64,000 bases of DNA from Candidula unifasciata (taxonomy: Eukaryota > Mollusca > Gastropoda > Stylommatophora > Geomitridae). The first letter of the stretch is position 1, and each line of letters opens with the position of its first letter. Made by a program: the position numbers and the translations under genes. Location: positions 62,001-126,000 of the forward strand of contig CAJHNH020000693.1 of NCBI GenBank assembly GCA_905116865.2, written 5' to 3'. The notes beneath the pieces are model-generated. The model worked only from the letters and a program-made list of their open reading frames with translations. It ran no database searches and was not told the origin of the DNA. Below, piece after piece: positions 1 to 12,640 of this stretch.

Positions 1-515
1 ATATTCAAAGTTTGTGATATTTTTAATTTCTTCATCATTTATTGTAATTTTTGGGTGACAGCTAGTTGTTTCTGCGGACATTATTTTCATTGTCATTAAT
101 TTCAAGAATAAGTTGCTGGGTTTTTGAACAAACATAACTGAATTTGCTATTGCTATAACAGTGTTGGAAAGGAGGACTGTGTCATCTGCATGGCAAAGAT
201 CCAGAATAGAGCTACCATTAATTATGAGAGTTCACAATTGTCACATGTCAGGTTATTTGTGACGTTGTTCATGTGGTTTACTGCATATATTGTGAATAGG
301 TAAAGTGAGAGTATGCACCCCTGCCTCATTCCCTTTTGCACCTCGAACCAATCCGATGTTTAAACAGCTGCTCTGATGGCTGCTTACTGTTCATGTCATA
401 AACAATGTACCAAATGTGCTGGAAAACCCAGGCTTCTCATAAAACTCCACAATTTCTGAGGTTGGACACAATCAAATGCCTTGCTATAATCAACGAAACA
501 AGCATAAGAGTACAA
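1..515 (-). mobile_element. LINE reverse transcriptase fragment, decayed
   Basis: Reading the minus strand from about 515 gives FVDYSKAFDCVQPQKLW, the palm motif of non-LTR reverse transcriptases. After two stops it continues with SDWFEVQKGMRQGCILSL, the conserved Gly-x-Arg-Gln-Gly-Cys motif. After a frameshift it shows LCHADDTVLLS, the catalytic Asp-Asp box with Tyr or Phe replaced by His, and then ITINDEEIKNITNFEY, which normally leads to 'YLG'. The fragment runs off the left edge of the window. The order of motifs fixes the strand and identity. Stops and at least one frameshift make it a pseudogene. No 5' part (endonuclease) is visible above 515. Confidence 0.88.
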
Positions 516-1556
516 ATATGAAGCTGGAGTTTGCAAGAAAGTGGACAGGGGCAAAGATAAAAAGCCATGCCAGCGCAGCTGAGCAACTTCACATTGAGAA
601 GGGGGAAGTAAATCTTATGAATTATTATCACTCAGACATTGCTGATATGGAAACTGGAAGAGCAGTGGGTACACAACAGCAAATCTACAGAGTAAACGCA
701 GGACACGCATTGATTTGTCAGTACCGCCCGGCCCAATCGACGAATGAGAAGTGAAGGTTTTTAATCTACCAATGACCAGTTAGAGTAACTTTAACAAGCT
801 TGATGATCTCTTCCACATTTCCACACAGGTTTAGGCACAAGAAAACGGGCCGTCAGCTGCATCGCTAATAACTGTATAGTGGAAAGTTCTACAGAAGTTT
901 GAGTATTCTAAGACTAGCGGCACAAATGCTGAAATATGTGGTTTCAGCCTGCTACCTATCTCAGTATACTGTGAGGGGAAAGAGTAGAGAGTCAAAACTG
1001 TGAGCTAGATAGACAGCAGCACCAAGCTAGAAGCACACAACACATGACAGCACAAGGTTTAGCCAACGACTGACTAGCTGCCGATGTTTATCTGTCAATT
1101 AGTCAAACAGCGAAGATGGCACCTCATCTGTGAGGTTAACTGTGTGAAAACAAAACATCAGCCGACAAGGCAGCTCTTGAACTTTGGCCAGCGACTGTGT
1201 TGACACAAGCAAGTGTCACCAGAGGGACATCACAACACTGACATGGTGCAGCCGTCACCGGACACGTACACAGAAATAAACAAGAATGTTTGCTCACACA
1301 AAACAGCAAACGTGTGAGCAACAGAGTGTGTCCTAGGCCGGAGACAAGTCGGACATTGACATCAACCCCACCAAACAGGTACAGCTCATTAACGGCGTCA
1401 AACTGGCGGGAAATGCCCCTGTCATCAACACAAATAGCAAAACATGCAAATGTTGATAGTTTTGTCTATGCACAAATGTCATCTTTACAAACGTCATTGT
1501 GAACGGTTACCGAGCAAACCTTGTTAGAGAACGAACCTACAACCAACATACGTAGA
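516..1556. other. No gene recognised
   Basis: Only short open frames without recognisable similarity. I see no splice-bounded exon, RNA gene or repeat here. Confidence 0.5.
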
Positions 1557-1652
1557 GGTGTGCGTGTGTGTGCAGGCGCGCGTATGTGTTGTGTGTGCAG
1601 GCGCGCGTGTGTGTGTGCAGGCGCGCGCGCGTGTGCGTGCAGGCGCGCGTGG
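1557..1652. repeat. Alternating TG/GC tract with GCAGGCGCGC repeats
   Basis: Four copies of GCAGGCGCGC separated by TG-rich stretches (GTGTGTGTGC). The tract is almost pure alternating purine-pyrimidine, a Z-DNA-prone composition, and unusually rich in CpG for this window. Open frames across it are cysteine/arginine-rich artefacts. Confidence 0.85.
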
Positions 1653-2555
1653 AAAGCATCTACACAGATACTACTGTTAATGTGGGAAGTGTTACAGCTT
1701 CATTTGATTTAGACCGGTATATGCGTTGGAATCAAGCCCCTGAGGCCTACTCTTTCCCCCACAGCAAATAACTCTGTAACAAGACTAAGCAGTCCCCGTT
1801 AACCACCTGTGGACATTCTCTTTAAAAGCATTTGTTTTTAAATCTTATATTATTCAAAATATATTTATTTACCATTCTATTATTAGTGTTATGCTCTAAA
1901 ACTAGTATTAGGCACCTCGAGGATCCCCTTTGTGCCTAGAAAATATGTACTGCGGTGACCTCTGAGGTCACCTCAATACGAATGTTTCCTCTGCGTCGGC
2001 ACGCCTGGATATATGATTTTGAAGTGGGGTCGCTTGTTCTTTTTCTTTACACCCCCCCCCCCCACCCCCCATTTTTATTTTAAATAAACAGAACCAAATG
2101 TAATATCAGTCCGTTTGACTCCACAGAAGTTGCTAGCTGGAAGGAAATATATTACTGTCGTTGAAGGAGCACTATTTAGGTGCAGAGAAAAAAAGAGGGT
2201 CGGAAAAGGGTCTTTTCCTTCACATTACATTAAGAATTATTGCAGTTTTACTACACGTCATCGGTCTGCCCTCTGTACCCACCGGCTCCAATGAAAGACA
2301 TGCTTGTGACGTAACCACTTGTGAGAGCTTCTCTTGTGTGCAACACGTTCTTTCTACACACTCCACCTTTTGTTATCCTTGTGAATGCTTCAATACGTGC
2401 ATGTGTCACCATCAACCTGATTTAGCCTATGAATTAGTTTAAAGCGGTGGTCCCCACAATATGAAAGAGGAGGGGGGTGGGACTGTCACCTTTAAAGAAT
2501 AAAAGGTCTAAAATAAGTGTTTGACAACCCTACATTTTTGACTTTATCTGAGCCA
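1653..2555. other. No gene recognised; homopolymer C tract
   Basis: Unique AT-rich sequence with a C-rich tract at about 2051-2070. The open frame at 2161-2442 shows no family features and is likely chance. Confidence 0.5.
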
Positions 2556-2646
2556 CGTCACCTCTACCCCCGTCACCTCTACCCCGGTCACATCTACCCC
2601 GGTCACCTCTACCCCCGTCAAATCAACCCCCGTCACCTCTACCCCT
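2556..2646. repeat. 15 bp tandem repeat, about 6 copies
   Basis: Units of the form CGTCACCTCTACCCC, diverged at one or two positions. Confidence 0.9.
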
Positions 2647-2694
2647 CTCCCCACCTGCAAAATCTATTTGATTAAATTATCAGTAGAATCCAAG

Positions 2695-4534
2695 TGGCTG
2701 CAATCCTTATCGTGGTGGAAATACTGTCATAAAGACTACTGAGTGGCTGACAGCTTTCATGGTGGGAATACTGTCATAAAGGCTGTACCGAGTAGCTGAC
2801 AGCTCTCATGGTGGGAATACTGTCATACAGGCTGTACTGAGTAGCTGACAGCTCTCGTGGTGGGAATACTGTCATAAAGGCTGTACTGAGTGGCGGACAG
2901 CTCTCATGGTGGGAATACTGTCATAAAGGCTGTACTGAGTGGCTGACAGCTCACATGGTGGGAATACTGTCATAAAGGCTGTACTGAGTGGCTGACAGCT
3001 CTCATGGTGGGAATACTGTCATAAAGGCTGTACTGAGTGGCGGACAGCTCGCATGGTGGGAATACTGTCATAAAGGCTGTACTGAGTGGCTGACAGCTCA
3101 CATGGTGGGAATACTGTCATAAAGGCTGTACTGAGTGGCTGACAGCTTTCATGGTGGGAATACTGTCATAAAGGCTGTACTGAGTGGCGGACAGCTCTCA
3201 TGGTGGGAATACTGTCATAAAGGCTGTACTGAGTGGCGGACAGCTCTCATGGTGGGAATACTGTCATAAAGGCTGTACTGAGTGGGCGGACAGCTCTCAT
3301 GGTGGGAATACTGTCATAATGGCTGTACTGAGTGGCGGACAGCTCTCATGGTGGGAATACTGTACTGAGTGGCGGACAGCTCTCATGGTGGGAATACTGT
3401 CATAAAGGCTGTACTGAGTGGCGGACAGCTCTCATGGTGGGAATACTGTCATAAAGGCTGTACTGAGTGGCGGACAGCTCTCATGGTGGGAATACTGTCA
3501 TAATGGCTGTACTGAGTGGCGGACAGCTCTCATGGTGGGAATACTGTACTGAGTGGCGGACAGCTCTCATGGTGGGAATACTGTCATAAAGGCTGTACTG
3601 AGTGGCGGACAGCTCTCATGGTGGGAATACTGTCATAATGGCTGTACTGAGTGGCGGACAGCTCTCATGGTGGGAATACTGTACTGAGTGGCGGACAGCT
3701 CTCATGGTGGGAATACTGTCATAAAGGCTGTACTGAGTGGCCGACAGCTCTCATGGTGGGAATACTGTCATAAAGGCTGTACTGAGTGGCGGACAGCTCT
3801 CATGGTGGGAATACTGTCATAATGGCTGTACTGAGTGGCGGACAGCTCTCATGGTGGGAATACTGTACTGAGTGGCTGACAGCTCTCATGGTGGGAATAC
3901 TGTCATAAAGGCTGTACTGAGTGGCGGACAGCTCTCATGGTGGGAATACTGTACTGAGTGGCGGACAGCTCTCATGGTGGGAATACTGTCATAAAGGCTG
4001 TACTGGGTGGCTGACAGCTCACATGGTGGGAATACTGTCATAAAGGCTGTACTGAGTGGCTGACAGCTCTCATGGTGGGAATACTGTCATGAAGGCTGTA
4101 CTGAGTGGCGGACAGCTCTCATGGTTGGAATACTGTCATAAAGGCTGTACTGAGTGGCGGACAGCTCTCATGGTGGGAATACTGTCATAAAGGCTGTACT
4201 GAGTGGCTGACAGCTCACATGGTGGGAATACTGTCATAAAGGCTGTACTGCGTGGCTGACAGCTCTCATGGTGGGAATACTGTCATAAAGGCTGTACTGA
4301 GTGGCGGACAGCTCTCATGGAATACTGTCATAAAGGCTGTACTGAGTGGCGGACAGCTCTCATAGTGGGAATACTGTCATACAGGATGTACTGAGTAGCT
4401 GACAGCTTACATGGTAGGAATACTGTCATAAAGGCTGTACTGAGTGGCTGACAGCTCTCATGGTGGCAATACTGTCATAAAGGCTGTACTGAGTGGCTGA
4501 CAGCTCTCATGGTGGCAATACTGTCATAAAGGCT
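2695..4534. repeat. 49 bp minisatellite, about 38 copies, with 36 bp deletion variants
   Basis: The unit contains GAGTGGCGGACAGCTCTCAT, then GGTGGGAATACTGTCATAAA, then GGCTGTACT. Variant copies lacking 13 bases (CATAAAGGCTGTA) recur between about 3350 and 3960, each just after a CATAATGG variant copy, giving a higher-order pattern. Open frames inside the array are by-products of the repeat. Confidence 0.97.
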
Positions 4535-4798
4535 GGGACCTCCAGCACTCGAGGCACCACCCAGAGACCAGGGGAAATTACTAGAAGTCCACATGAAAAA
4601 TCCCAGACTTCACGGAGGCTTGAAGTGGGACCTCCAGCACTCGAGGCGGACACCATACCTCGAGAACACTCAGCCCCATTAATAGATTTGAAATAATATG
4701 AAATATATTAACTACTACTTTCAAACAGAACTTCTATATATGACTAAAGGGGGCCTCATGTCTTCTTATAAATTAATTTGGGGGGGGGGGGGGTTTGA
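4535..4798. other. Spacer with a duplicated 21 bp motif and a 14 G run
   Basis: GGGACCTCCAGCACTCGAGG occurs at about 4535 and 4628. A run of 14 G lies at 4780-4793, next to the following array. Confidence 0.8.
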
Positions 4799-5752
4799 TT
4801 CGGTGAAAACGTTTACTATACATAGATATGTTGTTTGCTATGTCTGGATCCGGTGAATACGTTTACTATAAATAGATATGTTGTTTGCTATGTCTGGATC
4901 CGGTGAATACGTTTACTATAAATAGATATGTTGTTTGCTATGTCTGGATCCGGTGAATACGTTTACTATAAATAGATATGTTGTTTGCTATGTCTGGATC
5001 CGGTGAATACGTTTACTATACATAGATATGTTGTTTGCTATGTCTGGATTCGGTGAATACGTTTACTATACATAGATATGTTGTTTGCTATGTCTGGATC
5101 CGGTGAATACGTTTACTATACATAGATATGTTGTTTGCTATGTCTGGATCCGGTGAATACGTTTACTATACATAGATATGTTGTTAGCTATGTCTGGATC
5201 CGGTGAATACGTTTACTATACATAGATATGTTGTTTGCTATGTCTGGATCCGGTGAATACGTTTACTATACATAGATATGTTGTTTGCTATGTCTGGATG
5301 CGGTGAATACGTTTACTATACATAGATATGTTGTTTGCTATGTCTGGATCCGGTGAATACGTTTACTATACATAGAAATGTTGTTTGCTATGTCTGGATC
5401 CGGTGAATACGTTTACTATACATAGATATGTTGTTTGCTATGTCTGGATTCGGTGAATACGTTTACTATACATAGATATGTTGTTTGCTATGTCTGGATT
5501 CGGTGAATACGTTTACTATACATAGATATGTTGTTTGCTATGTCTGGATCCGGTGAATACGTTTACTATACATAGATATGTTGTTTGCTATGTCTGGATC
5601 CGGTGAATACGTTTACTATACATAGATATGTTGTTTGCTATGTCTGGATCCGGTGAATACGTTTACTATACATAGATATGTTGTTTGCTATGTCTGGATG
5701 CGGTGAATACGTTTACTATACATAGATATGTTGTTTGCTATGTCTGGATTCG
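4799..5752. repeat. 50 bp minisatellite, about 19 copies
   Basis: The unit contains CGGTGAATACGTTTACTATA, then CATAGATATGTTGTTTGCTA, then TGTCTGGATC. Copies are highly homogeneous; most carry a GGATCC junction, with a few GGATTC or GGATGC variants. The first units carry AATAGATATG instead of CATAGATATG. Confidence 0.97.
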
Positions 5753-6828
5753 GAATGTAAGAGATCCCATGGTATACTTGTTCATATCTTGTTACCCCCG
5801 AAGCGGCGAGTTTAGAACCCTGTCGTATATTTTTGCAGTATTTAAATTTTATTCTCGATATTTTAGTTTCCGACATAATAAATACACATCCACGATACAG
5901 AATGAATCTACTATAAACATACCGTCATTTGTCCATAAAATAATCACTGCCATGGTCTCGGAGACGGAACAGTGTGTACACATTCCAGAAGTTTCACTAG
6001 AAATAGTCAAGCCATCAGCAATTGTAACGCATAATGAAACGTTATCAAGAGCTCGTTAAGAGTCAAGTCTATTGTGAGAATAACCGCAGAGCAAAATGAT
6101 ACAACTGAACTGGCTGGCTGAGTACACTTGGTATGTGCTGCAGTCTACTGTTCACGACTCGCTGTGACAGTCCCTTATCCCCTGAGTTCAACCTCTGGCC
6201 GCTTGAACTTTCCGCGATGCAGTTAGGAAGGACAGCGTGACAGACAAGCCCTAGTTAGCATAAGTTCATTCTGACTTCACCTATGTCACTGGTTGTTAGC
6301 TGGTCTACACACAGCAGCGTGTGTAGACAGACAACCGCGATATGTCAACGGCCGAATAGACCTGAAGTACACCTTATAAGGAGAACACGTCAGACACTCA
6401 AGAAACGCATCTAGAATGTACAATACAATAATCAATTACTGTTGAATATGACAGAAAATATGTTAATCACCAAAAGTGTTAATGTACAAAGTTAGAACAA
6501 ATATCTAGAGAATAACGGCAATTTTTACACTTTGAAATAAAAAAGCTGCAGTTGTGCTCGATATCTTAGTACGCGTACTTGAGTTAATGGAAATGTCTTT
6601 CGGCGACCTCATTAAATTAAAATATTAAATAATTCGATCAGCCTGGCATCCAGCCTATATTAAAGTTAGTTGCGTATCCCTAACAGAACGTTGAAGAACG
6701 AACTCCAGCATTTTGTGGCGGTTGGTGATGTTACTACGTAACTTTTTTTTATAGTTTGCCATTGTCTACTGTACGGTACGCTATCTATGATACTGTCCGA
6801 AACCAACGTAAGATAGTCTGCTGTCAAA
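5753..6828. other. No gene recognised; one short perfect hairpin
   Basis: Unique sequence. A perfect 10 bp inverted repeat with a 6 nt loop (GTCTACACAC...GTGTGTAGAC) lies at 6303-6328. The 124-residue open frame ending at 6059 begins inside the adjacent array and shows no recognisable family. Confidence 0.5.
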
Positions 6829-7095
6829 TCACGTAGAGCTGGGATCGAACCCAACAAAATATCTCAGTTTCCAAGACAACATACTTTTCACTAGCCAATC
6901 GTCCTTGATGTTTAGATCTTCCAGGATGTCATTACTTCTCGTCTCCTGGGTCCGCGGTACTCTGAGAATCTTTCTATGGCATTTCAGCTCATCTCTATTT
7001 TCTTCCTTAAGGACCGGGATTTGCTCCCTGGTGTTAACTTGACGTTTAATCTTTGCACTGCTATAGCCATCTTTCTTCTGACGAACAGTGTCCAC
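6829..7095 (-). mobile_element. LINE fragment, region just after the RT domain
   Basis: Minus-strand translation gives LKCHRKILRVPRTQETRSND, then ILEDLNIKDDWLVKSMLSWK and LRYFVG. This is the 'mW.RR.L.I.W......N..vL' and 'L.yfGHi.R' region that lies C-terminal to the RT domain in several LINE families. Only this short stretch is recognisable; the flanks are a tandem array on one side and unrelated sequence on the other. No intact enzyme is encoded. Confidence 0.85.
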
Positions 7096-7107
7096 TGCTG
7101 TTTATTG

Positions 7108-7928
7108 TGAAGCCTACACATCAAAGTCTGTAACGTGTTCAATGTCTCCTTATCACATAGCCATGTAGCAACATCAAAGTCTGTAACGTGTTCAATGTCT
7201 CCTTATCACATAGCCATGTAGCAACATCAAAGTCTGTAACGTGTTCAATGTCTCCTTTTTACATAGCCATGTAGCAACATCAAAGTCTGTAACGTGTTCA
7301 GTGTCTCCTTATCACATAGCCACGTAGCAACATCAAAGTCTGTAACGTGTTCAATGTCTCCTTATCACATAGCCACGTAGCAACATCAAAGTCTCTAACG
7401 TGTTCAGTGTCTCCTTATCACATAGCCACGTAGCAACATCAAAGTCTGTAACGTGTTCAGTGTCTCCTTATCACATAGCCATGTAGCAACATCAAAGTCT
7501 GTAACGTGTTCAGTGTCTCCTTATCACATAGCAACATCAAAGTCTGTAACGTGTTCAGTGTCTCCTTATCACATAGCCATGTAGCAACATCAAAGTCTGT
7601 AACGTGTTCAGTGTCTCCTTATCACATAGCCATGTAGCAACATCAAAGTCTCTAACGTGTTCAGTGTCTCCTTATCACATAGCCATGTAGCAACATCAAA
7701 GTCTGTAACGTGTTCAGTGTCTCCTTATCACATAGCCATGTAGCAACATCAAAGTCTGTAACGTAGCATGTCTCCTTATCACATAGCCATGTAGCAACAT
7801 CAAAGTCTGTAACGTGTTCAGTGTCTCCTTATCACATAGCCATGTAGCAACATCAAAGTCTGTAACGTGTTCAGTGTCTCCTTATCACATAGCCATGTAG
7901 CAACATCAAAGTCTGTAACGTGTTCAAT
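7108..7928. repeat. 53 bp minisatellite, about 15 copies
   Basis: The unit contains CACATAGCCATGTAGCAACA, then TCAAAGTCTGTAACGTGTTC, then AATGTCTCCTTAT. Variants include CCACGTAGC for CCATGTAGC and a few shortened copies (near 7530 and 7760). Confidence 0.97.
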
Positions 7929-8264
7929 GTGTGGGTGAGTGTTGATGACAGGAATCGCCACTGGTAGTCATATTATACTGATTCTGACAAGGCCGTTTTG
8001 ATTCAAGTCAGAACCAGCTACCGAAAATGATAGCTGGCGAGTCCGTTTAAGATGTAATATGCTAGCCTCCGTTTGACTGAATGACTAATGCCCGTCTCTA
8101 GTAGCAAATGTCCACACGCGTACAAGGTCATCGTTTCAGCACACTAGTCCTAAAAACGTTTTATTCTTTTCGAGATGCGTCTTCCCTTGCCAGAACTGTG
8201 CCTAAACAAAGCATAATTCCTTGCCCTACCGAGCCCAAATTGTGTTATACTTAAATTGAGATTG
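7929..8264. other. No gene recognised
   Basis: Unique sequence between the 53 bp array and the 3' end of the next LINE. Confidence 0.5.
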
Positions 8265-9750
8265 GCACCTGTCCGTCTTTCCAGACGATAGTGTTATTTT
8301 GCGCTACGAGGAGGCATGAGACTCACAGCCCTTGTGGTTGTGGATAGTGACCTGCAAGACCCGCCCGTGCCAAGAAAAGTCTTCCACAATGATAGCATGG
8401 GATTTCAGGACCATTGCTGTCAACATTTTTGCCTAACCCGTTTCCTCTCAGACGCTCGGCTCTCATCCTTTCTGCAATCATTCCTTCCTTCACTCTCATT
8501 CCCTTCCTGATATGCCCTTTTAACTCAACACGGTCCATGGCATTTTGTTCCAATGAGTCCACCTCAATACCTGTATCATTTATATCCTGCTTTCACACGT
8601 GTTTATACGGTAGTATAGGTCGGCCTCGACACCTTCTACCCGCCTTTAATTCACTATAACGGATGTCCTTAGGGACTCTGCCATCCTCCATTCTCCATGT
8701 GTGACCCAGCCACCTGAGCCTTCGTAGACTGAGCATTGAGAAGACTGTTGTAGTACCTGCTCTTTCCAGTACCTCGGTGTTTGTGATTTTGTCCTGCCAC
8801 TCAAAGCTAAATATTCTTCCTAGGTATTGCATGTGAAAGCTATGTAGCTGTCTCTCCTGGTGCAAATAGGCTGACCAAGTTTCACTGCCATAAAGCAGAG
8901 TGCTGAGAAAACAAGCCTGATAGACAAGAGTTTTTGTTTTACTTGCTTTTGTTCTCCCAAACTCTCTTTGTCAATCTGCTCATTGTTGTTGCTGACTTAC
9001 CTATTCTGATGTTAATTTCTTGGTCCAGCGATAGTTTACTATTTACTGTGGAACCCAGATAGGTAAAATGGTCTACTGTCTCCAGCTCTTCACCGTCAAT
9101 GTAGATTGTAGGTCTGTCATTAACACCTTGCACCATAACCACAAATTCACAGCACGCATCAGCAAAGGCAGATAGTAGAGAGGTTATTGCGGCATCATCT
9201 GCAAACAGCAGTTCTCTGATCAGTACTTTTCTCATCCTGGTTTTGGCCTTCAGCCTGCGAGCATTGTAAAGGCTGCCATCAGATCAAGAATAAATGAATA
9301 TACCACCCTCCTATCTCATAAGGCATGTGTCAAAAGAAGTGAGAAGTATATCCCAAAGAGGGTTGGAGCAAGTACACACCCCTGCTTCACTTGATTTTTG
9401 ATTACAAACTCCTCCGATGTTAGACCCTCAAAGTTGATTATACCTTTCATACCTGTGTGGAACGACTCAGTAATGCTCAGTATGGTAGGTGGACACTCAG
9501 TCTTCTTCAGTGCGTTGAACAGACCTTTTCGACCATCCAAATCAAATGCCTTGGTAAGATCAATAAAAGCAACATACAGTGGTTGATTTTGTTCGAGGCA
9601 TTTTTCTTGCAACTGTCGCAATGAAAATATCATATCAGCTGTAGATCGGTTCCCACAAAAGACACCCTGGGATTATGGGTAAACCCGATCTCCCAGGATC
9701 TGGAGTCTTCGAAGAACAATTCTCGCAAGTACTTTTTTACTCAAATGACG
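8265..9750 (-). mobile_element. 5'-truncated LINE with RT domain and C-terminal zinc finger
   Basis: Read on the minus strand from 9750: KVLARIVLRRLQILGDRVYP, a stop, then GVFCGNRSTADMIFSLRQ, AFIDLTKAFDL (palm motif), VKQGCVLAPTLFGIYFSLLL, LIRELLFADDAA (catalytic Asp-Asp) and FTYLGSTVNSKLSLDQEIN. Next come LLYGSETW, RRLRWLGHTWRMED and GRRCRGRPILPYKHV, the usual post-RT block. A Cys-Cys-His-type finger follows (CYHCGRLFLARAGLAGH). The 3' end carries the reverse complement of CCAGACGATAGTGTTAT. There is at least one frameshift near 9240-9316 and a stop near 9670. Domain order and length fit a 5'-truncated non-LTR element of an RTE/jockey-like lineage; the exact clade needs a tree. Confidence 0.93.
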
Positions 9751-10439
9751 TCCTACTTTTTAGCAACTGTTCATAGATTAGTCTTCAACAACAACCCCCC
9801 CCCCCCCCCCGCCCCCTCCAGGTATCGTAAGTGTTCAAATTACTTGTACCCTTTAAGACAAACTGGTCCTCTCGGTCCCCAATTTTCACTCAGGCAAGAG
9901 AGAGAGAGAGAGAGAGAGAGACAAAGACAGACAGAAGTGCAAAAGCAGAAAGATTTAAGACAGCGAAACGTCAAAGACTGGGAGCAACCGTAATTAAACA
10001 GGGTATTGAAGCAAACAGAAGCATGTTGCAGCAAAAAATTCTTGAAGTCCAAGGAAACGGGGGGGGGGGGAGAAAGAAAGTACTGTGCTAATGTGTTGAT
10101 ATAAAAGTATCTTCTCTATCTTGGACAAACTGGTTGGAGATAGGTGAACGACCAATTGTAGGAGAAGTGGGAAAACTCTTAAGAATGAAGTGCACATCTT
10201 AAGAAGCGGACTGTGATACCACAGACAATGACAATAAACAGCTCCAGCAAACGCTGTACCCATTGTTCAGTCACATAGTCTTCTCAGCGGTCCCATCAAG
10301 CTGCTGTCCTGGGGTAAGGAAACAACAGTCTGCATACAAATAAGGTAGATCTGTAAAATGAAGGTGCAGGTTAAATTCAGGTTCTCGAATTCCACAAGTG
10401 GATATAAACAAGATGAGCTTTTTTGCTGGAAATTTCAGC
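9751..10439. other. No gene recognised; simple repeats
   Basis: Contains a C homopolymer near 9796-9812, a (GA)n tract at about 9897-9921 and a G run near 10061-10071. No coding exon recognised. Confidence 0.5.
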
Positions 10440-10720
10440 CGGTGAACACGAAGCAGACGAATGATACCGACAGTCAAAGAATGAAATGGTTCGGCCATCT
10501 AGTCGGATTGCAGCAAAACCAGAATTTATATCAGATTTTTCTTTTACAGCAGAACATCTGAGGAGAAGGTCAGGGGAAGTCTAAGAAAGAGATGGCTAAA
10601 CAGTTTAGCTGAAACCTGGAATGAGAACACATCCAACACCTAAGCCACCTCAGAAGTGCAAGTCAAATACAGAAAACCACGACACTGGACTATAACCTGG
10701 TTTCAATGAGAACAACAAAA
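10440..10720 (+). mobile_element. LINE 3' coding end, decayed
   Basis: Plus strand reads SQRMKWFGHLVGLQQNQN and then, after a stop, a charged stretch in the position of the 'GRPRK.W.D' block. The phrase KWFGHL matches the better copy at 23903. Only the last part of the element is present and the frame is broken. Confidence 0.7.
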
Positions 10721-11004
10721 CAAAGTCTGTAAACTGCATAACACAACATATCAATTGTGCACCACTAGTCTGCATTATCTCTATGGCATTATACCTGTTT
10801 TGTACAGTAATTTTGTCCCTTTCCCTAATTTGTGTATATTTTAAGTAATGTGAAATATAAATTCTGTATAAATTTCAGATAGAATGTACTGCATTCCTTA
10901 GTGATGAACTAACTATGGTACATTTACCCCAGTACTGGATCCTCACATCCCATGTTCCAAACCGCATTTACTTCATGGCTTGATGATGCCTTTTCCATAA
11001 TAGT

Positions 11005-12264
11005 AACATCAGGCTTACTCACATCTCTCTAACATCAGGCTTACTCACATCTCTCTAACATCAGGCTTACTCACATCTCTCTAACATCAGGCTTACTCAC
11101 ATCTCTATAACATCAGGCTTACTCACATCTCTATAACAGCAGGCTTACTCACATCTCTATAACATCAGGCTTAGTCACATCTCTCTAACATCAGGCTTAC
11201 TCACATCTCTCTAACATCAGGCTTACTCACATCTCTCTAACATCAGGCTTACTCACATCTCTATAACAGCAGGCTTACTCACATCTCTCTAACATCAGGC
11301 TTACTCACATCTCTCTAACAGCAGGCTTACTCACATCTCTCTAACAGCAGGCTTACTCACATCTCTCTAGCATCTGGCTTACTCACATCTCTCTAACATC
11401 AGGCTTAGTCACATCTCTATAACATCTTACTCACATCTCTATAACATCAGGCTTACTCACATCCCTATAACATCTTACTCACATCTCTGTAACATCTTAC
11501 TCACATCTCTGTAACATCAGGCTTACTCACATCTCTCTAACATCTTACTCACATCTCTAAAACATCAGGCTTACTCACATCTCTCTAGCATCTGGCTTAC
11601 TCACATCTCTCTAACATCGGGCTTACTCACATCTCTCTAACATCAGGCTTACTCACATCTCTATAACATCAGGCTTACTCACATCTCTATAACATCAGGC
11701 TTACTCACATCTCTATAACATCAGGCTTTCTCACATCTCTATAACAGCAGGCTTACTCACATCTCTATAACATCAGGCTTACTCACATCTCTCTAACATC
11801 AGGCTTACTCACATCTCTCTAACATCAGGCTTACTCACATCTCTATAACATCAGGCTTACTCACATCTCTCTAGCATCAGGCTTAGTCACATCTCTATAA
11901 CATCAGGCTTAGTCACATCTCTATAACATCAGGCTTAGTCACATCTCTATAACATCAGGCTTAGTCACATCTCTATAACATCAGGCTTAGTCACATCTCT
12001 ATAACATCAGGCTTACTCACATCTCTCTAACAGCAGGCTTACTCACATCTCTCTAACATCAGGCTTACTCACATCTCTATAACATCAGGCTTAGTCACAT
12101 CTCTATAACATCAGGCTTACTCACATCTCTCTAACATCAGGCTTACTCACATCTCTATAACATCAGGCTTAGTCACATCTCTATAACATCAGGCTTACTC
12201 ACATCTCTCTAGCATCAGGCTTACTCACATCTTTATAACATCAGGCTTAGTCACATCTCTATAA
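11005..12264. repeat. 26 bp minisatellite, about 48 copies
   Basis: The unit is AACATCAGGCTTACTCACAT followed by CTCTCT. Variation is concentrated at a few sites (CATC/CAGC, TTACTC/TTAGTC, CTCT/CTAT). Shortened copies lacking AGGC occur near 11420-11550. Confidence 0.97.
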
Positions 12265-12439
12265 GTCTAACTGAATAATGATCTTCACAGAGTGGGTGCC
12301 TCAGCACCAGATCTTTGTTTCTTTTTTAATTGTCATGACGAATGCCTTTGAATGAACAATATTGAACAATGTGGTAGGTTCTCTTGTATTGCACAAGCAC
12401 AGGACTTCAAAAGATCTACCCAGCCTTTAGAAAACGATA

Positions 12440-12590
12440 AAGTCATCTGAATATTGTCAGCTTAATTCTTCTTCTTCCTAAAGTTAGAAACCATGTTGTG
12501 CCATGATGTCAACTGTCCAGCAACTTCTCTTCTAATCTCCCTCTGCCTCTTTTCCCCTCCAACTTTCCCTCGTCACAATGTGCTAGTTGT
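12440..12590 (-). mobile_element. LINE 3' end scrap with short GAA tail
   Basis: On the minus strand, REKLEGKRGRGRLEE is followed by a degenerate 'LDSWHHGT' block and a short (GAA)n ending. The same TGGACAGTTGACATCATGGC stretch is found at about 20430 on the plus strand, so both come from one LINE family. Confidence 0.65.
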
Positions 12591-12640
12591 CTCCTCATTA
12601 TTATTATATGACCAATGATATAGATTATCTCCTTCTAATG

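Noticed and set aside
11005..12264. Regular 26 bp repeats resembling a CRISPR array
   Set aside because: There are no unique spacers; units are directly contiguous and the genome is eukaryotic.
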